A stretch of DNA of 64,000 nucleotides from Catalinimonas alkaloidigena (GTDB lineage: Bacteria; Bacteroidota; Bacteroidia; Cytophagales; Flexibacteraceae), in assembly GCF_900100765.1 (NCBI RefSeq), contig NZ_FNFO01000018.1:1-64000 (forward strand). The letters are read 5' to 3'. The translations under genes were made by a program, and so were the position numbers. Position 1 is the stretch's first letter; every line of letters starts with the position of its first letter. A model generated the notes under the pieces. It was not told the origin of the DNA, did not search any database, and saw only the letters and a list, made by a program, of their open reading frames with translations. This document shows, piece after piece, positions 30,081-38,644 of this stretch.

Positions 30081-30122
30081 TTGTTTATTTCAAAAACCCT
30101 ATTAACTTTGAATCACAGAGTA
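30081..30122 (+). promoter_or_regulatory. Bacteroidota promoter with overlapping operator
   Basis: TTG at 30081 and TAACTTTG at 30103-30110, spaced by 19 bp, match the -33 TTG / -7 TAnnTTTG consensus. The 19 bases AACTTTGAATCACAGAGTA (30104-30122) overlap the -7 box and agree at 14 of 19 positions with the palindrome at 31149-31167. They are a likely operator for the winged-helix regulator encoded downstream. Confidence 0.65.
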
Positions 30123-30140
30123 CTTTACACAGCACAGGAC

Positions 30141-30797
30141 ATGGACCCTCTCGACACCCTGCACGAAATCCGGCAACTCATGGAGCGCACCACTCGCTTC
30201 ACCTCCCTGAGTGGGCGGGCGGGCATGGGAGTAGGCGTGTGTGCCCTGGTCGGGATGGCCGTCCTCGGGTGGCACTTTCGCTCCCATCACCTCTCTTACA
30301 CGCAATTCATGCAGGGAGAACTGCCCGCGGCATCTGTAAGGTGGGTCGTTGGGGTTATGAGCGGCGTATTCATCTGCGCAGTAGCATCCACTTTCTACTT
30401 TACCTTCCGTAACGCGCAAGGGACGGGGCAATCCCTCTGGCAACGTCAAGGACAACGTTTTTGGCTGAGCCTAGCCCTTCCCCTGACCATAGGGGGAGCC
30501 TTCTGTGGAGCCCTGGTCTACCACGGCCTGTTCGCTTTACTCGCTCCCGCTTCCCTCCTCTTTTACGGACTCGCCCTCCTCCACAGTAGTCGGTATACGT
30601 TTCGAGGCATCCGCTACCTGGGCTGGGGAGAAGTTCTGTTAGGTCTCGCTAGCTGTTTTTGGATCGAGCAGGCTCCCTGGTGCTGGACGTTGGGGTTTGG
30701 TGTTTTGCACATCCTATACGGCGGGACGCTCTTTTACACCACGGAACGAGCGCAGCTCGGCAGGGAGACCGGGCACGGTAACCTGTATTTATCCTAG
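30141..30797 (+). CDS. Membrane protein paired with winged-helix regulator
   Basis: A 218-residue protein from ATG 30141 (MDPLDTLHEIRQLMERTTRF), chosen over an in-frame start at 30069 that would precede the promoter. The N-terminal helix DTLHEIRQLMERTTRFTSLS is followed by about six membrane segments. The same arrangement, a DLKEIRELMERSSRF-like front with a membrane part, is common in Bacteroidota directly upstream of a small winged-helix regulator. The partner here starts 16 bp after the stop. The likely role is to sense or modulate the regulator at the membrane, but none has been shown to my knowledge. Confidence 0.85.
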   Translation: MDPLDTLHEIRQLMERTTRFTSLSGRAGMGVGVCALVGMAVLGWHFRSHHLSYTQFMQGELPAASVRWVVGVMSGVFICAVASTFYFTFRNAQGTGQSLWQRQGQRFWLSLALPLTIGGAFCGALVYHGLFALLAPASLLFYGLALLHSSRYTFRGIRYLGWGEVLLGLASCFWIEQAPWCWTLGFGVLHILYGGTLFYTTERAQLGRETGHGNLYLS

Positions 30798-30812
30798 GAG
30801 GTATTTACGAAG

Positions 30813-31130
30813 GTGGAAGACGTCAAAACGTATCTAGAACGCATCAACAAAGCCTTCGAAAGCCGGGCGCGCCTCGGCATTATGGCGATCCTGGTGATGG
30901 AAGAGCACGTGGACTTTGGATACCTGAAGGAGGCTTTGCAGCTGACTGATGGCAACCTGGGCAGTCATCTGCGAGCACTGGAGGAGGCCTCTTACCTGCA
31001 GGTAGAGAAACGTTTTGTGGGACGCAGACCCAATACGCGCTACAAAGCCACGCCGGCCGGAAAAGCGGCTTTCCAACAGCACCTGGACGCACTAGAAAAC
31101 CTGATTTTAAAAAGCAGAAACGCCGAGTGA
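30813..31130 (+). CDS. Winged-helix transcriptional regulator
   Basis: A 105-residue regulator beginning at GTG 30813, preceded by AGGAG at 30796-30800. The whole protein is one winged-helix domain of the type found in MarR/PadR-like HTH proteins: FESRARLGIMAILVMEEHVD, recognition helix region LTDGNLGSHLRALEEASYLQ, and the wing with KRFVGRRPNTRYKATPAG. It follows the membrane protein gene by 16 bp and precedes ABC module 2. Palindromic sites upstream of both units (30104-30122 and 31149-31167) suggest it represses its own operon and module 2, released by a signal through the membrane partner. Confidence 0.9.
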   Translation: MEDVKTYLERINKAFESRARLGIMAILVMEEHVDFGYLKEALQLTDGNLGSHLRALEEASYLQVEKRFVGRRPNTRYKATPAGKAAFQQHLDALENLILKSRNAE

Positions 31131-31148
31131 TAAAAAATTTTACTCACA

Positions 31149-31167
31149 TACTCTGAAATTCAGAGTA
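31149..31167. promoter_or_regulatory. Perfect palindromic operator upstream of ABC module 2
   Basis: TACTCTGAAATTCAGAGTA is a perfect 19-bp palindrome between the regulator stop and ABC module 2. It contains TACTCTG, close to the TAnnTTTG -7 box, so a bound protein would block the promoter. The related site is at 30104-30122. Confidence 0.7.
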
Positions 31168-31337
31168 CTCTTAACTACAACATATCCCTTGAGCCAATGC
31201 CTAGGCCCCCTCCTATTCCCGCCCCTTTCGCGTTCCCGAAGAAACCTTCCCTCCTCACAGGGAAAAAGATCCGCACCAGGGTCCTTTCTACACGCTACAG
31301 CACCGCTCCACTTCCTTTTTTCAAACCCGTTCTCCTG

Positions 31338-32261
31338 ATGAAGCTACACCTCAACGGCATCTCCAAATCCTACTCCGGCACCTCCCGCGTCGGCCAGCCT
31401 GCCGAACGGGTGCAGGCCCTCCAAGATGTCACCCTTACCATTCCACCGGGCATGTTCGGCCTGCTGGGCCCGAACGGCGCCGGCAAATCCACCCTGATGC
31501 GGATTCTGGCTACCCTACAGGAGCCGGATGAAGGCTCAGTGCACCTGGGTGACCTGGACGTGCTGCGCCAGAAGGACCAGGTGCGCCAGACCCTGGGCTA
31601 CCTGCCACAGGAGTTCGGTGTCTACCCCAAAGCCCGGGCAGAGGAGTTGCTCGCCCATTTCGCCATCCTCAAGGGGTTTACCCAGCGCCGTTCGCGGCGG
31701 GAGGTGGTGGAAGCCCTGCTCCGGAAAGTAAACCTGTGGGACGTGCGGCGACAAAAACTGGGCAGCTATTCGGGGGGCATGCGACAACGGTTCGGCGTGG
31801 CCGTCGCACTCCTGGGCGACCCTCAACTGGTGATTGTGGACGAACCCACCGCAGGACTGGACCCCGCCGAACGGGTACGCTTTCTGAACCTGCTAAGTGA
31901 GCTGGGCGAACACAGTATCGTACTCCTTTCCACCCACATCGTGGAGGACGTGAGCGAACTCTGTACCCGCATGGCCATCATCCACCAGGGGAAAATCCTT
32001 CTGGAGGCCGAACCGCTCCAGGCCGTGGCGGGGTTGCGGGGGCGCATCTGGCGCAAGCAGGTAGAGAAGAGTGTCCTGCCTGCGCTGGAGCGGGATCATC
32101 ACCTGATCTCCACCAAACTTCGGAGCGGCCGCACCCTGGTGCACGTCTACAGCGAGACCTCACCCGGCCCCGGCTTCGAGGGCACTGAACCCGACCTAGA
32201 AGATGTGTACTTCAGCACCATGGCGGGCCATGTAGACCACGCTTATCCCGAGGTGCGATGA
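31338..32261 (+). CDS. ABC transporter ATP-binding protein (module 2)
   Basis: A 307-residue ATPase from ATG 31338 (MKLHLNGISKSYSG); an in-frame start at 31197 would add a proline-rich leader with no counterpart in the family. Walker A GPNGAGKST, Q-loop YLPQEFGVYP, signature YSGGMRQRFGVAVALLG, Walker B LVIVDEPTAGLDPAERV and H-loop STHIVEDV are all intact. It is closely related to the module 1 ATPase along its length, including the C-terminal extension ending DLEDVYFSTMAG. Its stop overlaps the next start by 4 bp. The palindrome at 31149 lies about 170 bp upstream, leaving a long 5' leader if transcription begins there. Confidence 0.95.
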   Translation: MKLHLNGISKSYSGTSRVGQPAERVQALQDVTLTIPPGMFGLLGPNGAGKSTLMRILATLQEPDEGSVHLGDLDVLRQKDQVRQTLGYLPQEFGVYPKARAEELLAHFAILKGFTQRRSRREVVEALLRKVNLWDVRRQKLGSYSGGMRQRFGVAVALLGDPQLVIVDEPTAGLDPAERVRFLNLLSELGEHSIVLLSTHIVEDVSELCTRMAIIHQGKILLEAEPLQAVAGLRGRIWRKQVEKSVLPALERDHHLISTKLRSGRTLVHVYSETSPGPGFEGTEPDLEDVYFSTMAGHVDHAYPEVR

Positions 32262-35200
32262 GAAAAGGCTGGGAAATTTTTCGCTTTGAGTTCGCCTACC
32301 AACTCCAGCGGCCGTGGACCTGGCTTTCGATGGCGGTGATGATGGTCTTTGCGCTCTTTGCCACGAGGGTCGCGATCCTGCCCGTGACGCTTCCCCAGGA
32401 TTTTATTCTCAATTCACCGTTCATCATCACGTCCGTCTCCGTATTCAGCTGTCAGATCTGGTTGCTGCTCGCCCCGGTCGTGGCGGGTGAAGTCGCGGCG
32501 CGGGACGTGCAAACCCGCATGCATCCGCTCCTCTACACGAGTCCGATCAGCAAAGCCGCTTACTTCGGGGGACGTTTCTTTGCCGCCCTGGCCCTACAGG
32601 CCCTCATCCTGTTCGGCGTACAGGTGGGCAGTCTCCTCGCCGTCTATGGCCCCGGCGCGAACCCCGACCTTGTCGGCCCGTTCCGTCCAGCGGCCTACCT
32701 GGCTGCCTACGGCTTCGTGGCGCTGACCAACGCACTCATCGCGACGGCGTTCCAGTTCTCCCTGGCGCTGTTCACCGGCCGGTCCATGGCCAGCTATTTC
32801 GGCAGTCTGATGCTCTTTTTTCTCTCGTATCCCGTAACGTTCACCCTGTATTTCTCTGGGTTGCACGAGCGGGCACTGCTGGCGGACCCCATTGGCGTCA
32901 TGGCAATCATGAATGAGATGATGTCCAACTGGACCCTGGTGGAAAAGAATAAGCGCCTCTTCACCCTCGAAGGCGCCATGCTCGGGAACCGGGTGCTCTG
33001 GCTCGGCATCGCGCTGGGCACGCTCGGTCTGGTCTACCTGCGCTTTCGCTTTGCGCACCGGGCGACCGCCCCGCAGTGGAGCCCGTGGCGGCGGTGGATG
33101 GTGCCCGGCCTGCCCGCACCGGAAACCGGCTCTCCTTCTCGACCCGCACCCTCCGTCCCACAGGTCCAGCCCTCGCTGGGTTTCGCTGGCCACCTGCATC
33201 AAACCGGGGCGATCCTACGCAGCTCCTTCCGGTGGATCGTCACGAGTCCGGGCGGACTCTTTCTGCTCGTGGCGTTTCCGCTGCTGCTGACCGCCATGAT
33301 GCTGGTGGAGCTACAGCACTGGGGCGTGCCCCTGCTGCCGCGGACGCCTCATCTCCTGACCAAGTACCTCACCGGCGCGCTTACCTCGCCGACGAACTAC
33401 TGGGTGATGGTGCCGCTTTTCACCCTTTACTACGCGGGCGAACTGGTCTGGCGGGAACGCGACGCGGGACTCAACGAGCAGGTAGACGCGATGCCGGTAC
33501 CGGAATGGGTGTTTTTCCTCGGCAAGTTCCTAGGCCTGGGGCTAGTCCTCGCCCTGCTGATGGCGATCGTCGTCGTGGTTGGGGTCACAGTGCAGGTGAT
33601 CCGGGGCTACTACACGTTCCAGCTCGGGCGGTACGTGCAAGTGCTGCTAGGGCTGCAACTCACCGACTACCTCCTTTTTGCCGCACTTGCCTTCACCGTG
33701 CAGGCCGTGGTGTCACAAAAATACCTTGGGCACATCGTGGCCCTGGTCGCCTACCTGCTCATGGTCTTTTCCTCGTTTCTCGGCATCGAGCACCCCCTGC
33801 TCGTCTACGCCTCGGGGCCGGACTGGTCGCTGACGGACCTGCGCGGCTGGGGAGGGTCAGTGGGTCCCTGGCTGTGGTTCCGAGGGTACTGGGCAGCGTG
33901 GGCGCTGTTGCTCGCGCTGCTCACCCGGCTGCTGTGGGTGCGGGGCCAGGTGTCTGGATTTAAACAGCGTTTGCACCTGGTGCGCCTACGCTTTACGCAG
34001 GCAACGGCCGGCGTCGCGGCGGTGGCGCTCGGAAGCATCCTCCTGCTGGGAGGGTTCCTTTTTTACCACACGAACGTGCTGCACGAATACCTCACCGAGG
34101 ACGCGTTGGTGCAACGCCGCGCCGACTACGAGCGCAGGTACGGGCAGTACGAAGGCATTCCCCAGCCGCAACGGACCGCCACCCGGCTGCAGGTCGACCT
34201 TCACCCTGACCGGAGAGCGGCCACGATCCGCGGCCGCTACCGCCTCGTGAACCGCCATCAGGTACCCATTGATTCCGTGCACCTGGAGCCGGCGTTCTAC
34301 GTGAAGACCCACGTCACGTTTGACCGACCGGCGCGCGCCGTGGTTGCCGATGAACTCCTCGGTCACTTCATCTACGCGCTGGACGAGCCGCTCCTGCCCG
34401 GCGACTCCCTGACCCTTTGTTTTGAGGTGCAGTTCGCCCCCCAGGGGTTCGGCACCGGTGGCCTCCGCCACAACGGCGCGGGCCAGGCGATCCTGGAGAA
34501 CGGCACCTACCTCACGGGCAGCGCGTTCCCCGTCATCGGCTACCAGCCGCAGCGCGAGCTATGGAGTGCCGACGACCGCCGCCAGCACGGCCTGCCACGA
34601 CAACTCACCCTGCCCCCACCCGGCGACCTTGATCCGCATCAGGCGGCGGGCAGCGCGGGTACCTTTGAGGCGATCGTCAGCACCGCCACCGATCAGATCG
34701 CTGTGGCCCCGGGCGAGCTGCGACGCACGTGGCGCAAGGCGGGACGACGCTATTTCCACTACGTCAGCGAGGTGCCGATCGGAGGCATGGAGGTCTTTTT
34801 TTCCGCCGACTACACTTTCCACCGGGAGCAGTGGCGGGGCGTGGACGTCCAGGTCTATGTGCACCCCGGTCACGCGGAACACCTCGAGCGCCTGCTCCGC
34901 AGTGCCCGCGCGTCGTTGGACTACTACACGACTCAGTTCGGCCCCTATCCCTACCGTTTTTTACAGCTCATCGAACAGCCCGGCAACTTTCTCGGCATGG
35001 GTGTCGACGGCAGCGGCGTGCTCACCGCCGGCGAGGGCTTCTTCCTCCTGGACCCGCGGGGCTACGGGTTCGACGCGATCTTCGAGATTGTGGCACACGA
35101 AATGGGGCACCAGTGGTGGGGCATGCAGCTCAAGCCTGCTTTCGCCGAGGGAGGAGGCGTCCTTTCCGAAAGCCTGGCCTGGTACTCCGCCATGCAGCTG

Positions 35201-35878
35201 GTGAAGCACGAGAAGGGCCGGGAAGCGCTACGGCGGTTTGTGCGGGTAATGCGCCAGCCGAACCCCTGGCCCCCGATGCGGACGGGCCTGCCCCTGCTCC
35301 GCGCCATGGACCCCTGGGCCAACTACCGCAAAGGGCCCTACGCCATGCACGCCCTCAGCGAGTACGTGGGCGAGGCCCGGGTGAACGGGGCCCTTTGTAC
35401 GCTGCTGCAGAAAAAGAAGTCCTCCCTGGCCACGACCCTCGACCTGTACCGGGAGCTGCAAGCGGTGACGCCGGATTCGCTCCGCCCCCTGCTGCACGAC
35501 CTGTTTGCGGCAACTACGTTCTGGACCTTCGACACGAAGCAGGCGACGGCGCAGCCGACGGCGGCGGGTGCCTGGCAGGTGCAGTTCGAGGTAGAGGCCC
35601 GTAAGGTCGTGGTCGACAGCGCCGGCCGGGAAACCGAGCGGCCCGTCGATCAGTGGGTCGAGGTCGGGATCTTCGCCGCCCCTGCGCCGGGCGTGGCGAC
35701 TCCCGGCGAACGGCTGGGCAAGCCGCTGTACGTGCAGAAGCATTTCATCCGCTCCGGCACGCAAACGATCCAGGTTACGGTGCCTCACCGGCCGACCCAT
35801 GGCGGCCTTGACCCCTACCACCTCCTCGACTGGCAGGAAGGCGATAACATCGAGAACATTCAGGCGCTAATGCCATGA
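32258..35878 (+). CDS. ABC-2-type permease fused to M1-like aminopeptidase (module 2)
   Basis: A 1206-residue paralogue of the protein at 26411-30028 with the same layout. It has two six-segment membrane halves (VAARDVQTRMHPLLYTSPIS, GELVWRERDAGLNEQVDAMP), then an extracytoplasmic metallopeptidase region with HEMGHQWWGMQLKPAF (about 947) and the downstream LSESLAWYSAM. Zinc ligands are therefore conserved in both copies. It ends overlapping the start of a truncated third permease (ATGA). Being second in the wHTH-linked operon, it is probably induced with its own ATPase while module 1 may be under LytTR or constitutive control. Substrate unknown; peptide or bacteriocin resistance and export are reasonable alternatives. 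Confidence 0.93.
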   Translation: MRKGWEIFRFEFAYQLQRPWTWLSMAVMMVFALFATRVAILPVTLPQDFILNSPFIITSVSVFSCQIWLLLAPVVAGEVAARDVQTRMHPLLYTSPISKAAYFGGRFFAALALQALILFGVQVGSLLAVYGPGANPDLVGPFRPAAYLAAYGFVALTNALIATAFQFSLALFTGRSMASYFGSLMLFFLSYPVTFTLYFSGLHERALLADPIGVMAIMNEMMSNWTLVEKNKRLFTLEGAMLGNRVLWLGIALGTLGLVYLRFRFAHRATAPQWSPWRRWMVPGLPAPETGSPSRPAPSVPQVQPSLGFAGHLHQTGAILRSSFRWIVTSPGGLFLLVAFPLLLTAMMLVELQHWGVPLLPRTPHLLTKYLTGALTSPTNYWVMVPLFTLYYAGELVWRERDAGLNEQVDAMPVPEWVFFLGKFLGLGLVLALLMAIVVVVGVTVQVIRGYYTFQLGRYVQVLLGLQLTDYLLFAALAFTVQAVVSQKYLGHIVALVAYLLMVFSSFLGIEHPLLVYASGPDWSLTDLRGWGGSVGPWLWFRGYWAAWALLLALLTRLLWVRGQVSGFKQRLHLVRLRFTQATAGVAAVALGSILLLGGFLFYHTNVLHEYLTEDALVQRRADYERRYGQYEGIPQPQRTATRLQVDLHPDRRAATIRGRYRLVNRHQVPIDSVHLEPAFYVKTHVTFDRPARAVVADELLGHFIYALDEPLLPGDSLTLCFEVQFAPQGFGTGGLRHNGAGQAILENGTYLTGSAFPVIGYQPQRELWSADDRRQHGLPRQLTLPPPGDLDPHQAAGSAGTFEAIVSTATDQIAVAPGELRRTWRKAGRRYFHYVSEVPIGGMEVFFSADYTFHREQWRGVDVQVYVHPGHAEHLERLLRSARASLDYYTTQFGPYPYRFLQLIEQPGNFLGMGVDGSGVLTAGEGFFLLDPRGYGFDAIFEIVAHEMGHQWWGMQLKPAFAEGGGVLSESLAWYSAMQLVKHEKGREALRRFVRVMRQPNPWPPMRTGLPLLRAMDPWANYRKGPYAMHALSEYVGEARVNGALCTLLQKKKSSLATTLDLYRELQAVTPDSLRPLLHDLFAATTFWTFDTKQATAQPTAAGAWQVQFEVEARKVVVDSAGRETERPVDQWVEVGIFAAPAPGVATPGERLGKPLYVQKHFIRSGTQTIQVTVPHRPTHGGLDPYHLLDWQEGDNIENIQALMP

Positions 35879-36105
35879 ACTTCAGGAAAATCGTTCGGTT
35901 TGAGTTTCGGTATCAGGGGCGGCATGTGACGACGTGGTTCCTGCCAGGTATCCTGCTTCTCTTCGTTTTTATGATCCTGCGGGTGGTAGCACCGGGTGAT
36001 GACATCTACCTGAGACAGGCCGGCATCGCTCCTCGTCACCTGTTGATCGACCTGGACCCGGAAGATCACAACGAACCAGTAGAGCTTGAAAATGAATGCA
36101 TCTAA
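35875..36105 (+). pseudogene. N-terminal remnant of a third ABC permease
   Basis: The reading MNFRKIVRFEFRYQGRHVTT then WFLPGILLLFVFMILRVVAP matches the first cytoplasmic helix and membrane segment of the two permeases upstream (for example FRFEFAYQLQRPWTW). It starts in a 4-bp overlap with the previous stop, as a true operon member would. After about 50-60 residues similarity ends and the reading runs out at 36105, inside the next gene. A third permease was therefore truncated here, probably by the event that brought in the neighbouring oxygenase-like gene. Confidence 0.8.
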
Positions 36106-36910
36106 CATGAGTAGCGCGTATTTTGTAGATCCACACTCGGTGGTACGGCAGATCTGGGGAAAAGCGGACACCATCCTGTTCATCTTTGCGGGCGCGTCCG
36201 CCGAGTTTGCGCTCAGCAAAGCGGTAGACTGGCTGTATTTTACCGGACGCCTTCCGGCCGATCCGCTGGCCAGGCTTTTCTCCACGGTGGCCTTCGCCCG
36301 CACCATCGTCTTTTCAGAGCGGGCGTCAGCTCTCCGCGCGATTGATGCGATGGCGTCGATCCACGCTCAGGTAGAAGCGAAACGGGGGATACGCATTCCC
36401 GACTGGGCTTACCGGGATGTCCTCTTCATGCTGATCGACTACTCGATCCGCTCCTATGAGCGGCTGGAACGCAAGCTAAGTAGAGCGGAAAAAGAGGACG
36501 TATTCCAGGTTTTCCATCAGGTTGGCCGTCGGATGGGCGTGCCAGGGTTGCCTGACGATTTTGATACGTGGGCAACCATGCGGCAACAACACCTGCACCA
36601 GAATCTTCAGGGTAGTCCCTATACAGAAGATTTATTCCGTCAGTATAAAAAAAGCGTGGGAAGGATGCGTTATTGGTTTCTGCGGGAAACCCAGACACTA
36701 CTGGTGCCGCAGCACGTGCGTGCATTGCTCGGTTTTCGAGACTACGCTTTTATCTCTCCTTTACTTGATTTCTACAAATGGAGTCGACATCTGAAGCTGG
36801 ATGTAGTTGTAAAAGCGCTTTTTCTGCCGAGGCAGTATCAAACAGAGATCAAGGGGTTAGACAGCATGACTGCTCATGATCCGACCATGGGTTTTCATAA
36901 GGAGCATTAG
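36092..36910 (+). CDS. MpaB-type oxygenase family protein (DUF2236)
   Basis: A 272-residue protein from ATG 36092; a second ATG at 36110 is possible. It matches the MpaB/rubber-oxygenase catalytic family: GKADTILFIFAGASAEFALS, FSTVAFARTIVFSERASALR, then RIHAQV-like SIHAQVEAKRG, WAYRDVLFMLIDYSIRSYER (a histidine is usual where YRD stands, so cofactor binding may differ), and GVPGLPDDFDTW. Characterised relatives bind heme b and act as oxygenases or mycophenolic-acid pathway enzymes; most bacterial members are unassigned. Its start lies inside the truncated permease remnant, so it sits at a recombination joint rather than in an original operon. Confidence 0.8.
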   Translation: MNASNMSSAYFVDPHSVVRQIWGKADTILFIFAGASAEFALSKAVDWLYFTGRLPADPLARLFSTVAFARTIVFSERASALRAIDAMASIHAQVEAKRGIRIPDWAYRDVLFMLIDYSIRSYERLERKLSRAEKEDVFQVFHQVGRRMGVPGLPDDFDTWATMRQQHLHQNLQGSPYTEDLFRQYKKSVGRMRYWFLRETQTLLVPQHVRALLGFRDYAFISPLLDFYKWSRHLKLDVVVKALFLPRQYQTEIKGLDSMTAHDPTMGFHKEH

Positions 36911-36960
36911 GTCAGCTACTAGTGATAAATCCCCTCTTGATATATCTTAGAAGGTCATGA

Positions 36961-37094
36961 TAGGGCGTGTATGCAAACTCAGTTTGGCGACTATTGGACT
37001 TGATTATCAGGTTTGTTTCCTTGCGTTGAAAAGGTTTTGTCAAAGCTTTTTGTTGGGGTTTCTTTCGGTGGTGGCAGTTTGCATACACGCCTTA
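36961..37094. mobile_element. MITE-like element, copy 1 (diverged)
   Basis: Terminal inverted repeats TAGGGCGTGTATGCAAACT (left) and AGTTTGCATACACGCCTTA (right) enclose about 95 bp with no coding capacity. The first ~34 bp are nearly identical to copy 2 at 38508 and the interior is similar but diverged. The size and structure fit a non-autonomous IS derivative. No full-length parent is in the window. Confidence 0.75.
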
Positions 37095-38507
37095 GCGTCC
37101 GAGTACCTCAAGGGTAACGGAAGTGGATGGTTAACAGTTGGTCTTTTTTCTGTTTACCCACCGCAGGAACAGGAAGTTTGCCAATACATAGATCTACTCA
37201 CGAAACTCTATGAGGATGGAACTAGTCGCTGGTTAGGCATTCAAGCACTTTCTCCACTTTTCCCACAGGAAGCAACGCCTCAGGACATACCTCTTTCGCT
37301 TTCAATTAGGAGTAGTTCTCCCATTTCAATCTGCAAGTAAAGAGGCAGGCTTAGGCGTGCTGTGATATATCTTCACTTTTCCTCAGTAAGCACCAACGGC
37401 GAATCACTGTTTACTCTATACATTTCCTGTTGTTTCAATCTACATCGTGTGGAGACTAGCATATTTCCCCCTACGCGAAAAAGCTCCATAGATATCAGTG
37501 CACTGTCAAGATGAATTTTCGCAGTTTGCAAGCGAACTGGGCTTGTATTCCTCCTAACGTTTTATGAGCACGCGTGTAAAAGTTTGTTCTGCTGCGTTCA
37601 TTTACCTTTTTTTACTATGCTCCTTTGTATTTTCTCCACTTTTGTCCGCTGTATACTTGTGATGATTCCTCATGCTGATCAATCATTTATCATGTAAGCT
37701 GTGTATACTCGTGAAAAGGCCAAGGAGCGCCACGCTTCAACTGGAAAAACTCCATTTTGGCAGGGGTATTGGCTAAGGCAATCTTTTCCGTTCGTGAGGT
37801 AATATCGGCGGACCGAATTTAACGCATGAAAGAAATGCATAAGGGATGAAGCATCTGCCATGCTACATAATTTTCACCTTTCCCTCCGGACAGTGTACTT
37901 CGAAAAAATGAACTAAGCGTTCTGGGAAAAGTCAGTTTAACATCTAGAATGGAAAGTCAAGGATCGACACTACCTTCTGTAGAAGTAGTCTTCAAATTGA
38001 CCTGAGGCCAAATACCTACCTGAAATATTTCATCTGTATAATGTAGTTCGAAGAGCGCGGTATGGTCTTTTTGCAGTGAGCACATTGCAGTGAGGTGACG
38101 GAAAATATGCTTTATGAAGATAGTCTCAGATATGGAAGCATACTTCTTCACAATCGCTTTGGTGATAGTGGGAAAATACCAGTCGTTGCTAACCCACGGG
38201 GTGCGGAGTACATATCTCGATTCCAATGACTCACATCACCTGAAAGAGTAGTTGGGCCAATATAAGTCTCCCAGTGGAGATGCGACCATAAAGCGACCCG
38301 GGGCCCTTCTGAGATTTCCCAGCTTACCTATTTTTACTTCCTCCGCCCAACATTTCTTGTCGTGCCAATCTGGCCTAACTACAGATGGTTACACGGTTCG
38401 GATGATAAAGTTCCAGCTTGCCGCCTGACCATCGACATGCATTTAGAAGAGTTTTATCTAAAGCCATGGGCTTTTGCTTTCCCGGTAGGGATCCGAAGTA
38501 TTTATAG

Positions 38508-38644
38508 CTAGGGCGTGTATGCAAACTCAGTTTGGCGACAATTAACCTTTATGATTAAGTTCATTTCCTCGGAATGAAGAGGGATTTTGCAATGCATTTT
38601 GCTCAGATTTCTGACCGTATTGGGAGTTTGCATACACGCCCTAG
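38508..38644. mobile_element. MITE-like element, copy 2 (intact ends)
   Basis: It has perfect 21-bp inverted ends; the left reads CTAGGGCGTGTATGCAAACT plus C. Both ends include CTAG, which may be a duplicated or palindromic target. The 137-bp element holds no gene. It is the second copy of the element at 36961-37094, about 1.4 kb away in the same AT-rich stretch. Confidence 0.8.

Noticed and set aside
34729-35604. 291-codon plus-strand reading within the module 2 permease
   Set aside because: Shadow frame rich in R, A, P and G; the peptidase frame has clear motifs.
37957-38226. 89-codon minus-strand reading in the AT-rich stretch
   Set aside because: No start signal, no family and no neighbour context; chance length is possible in this DNA.
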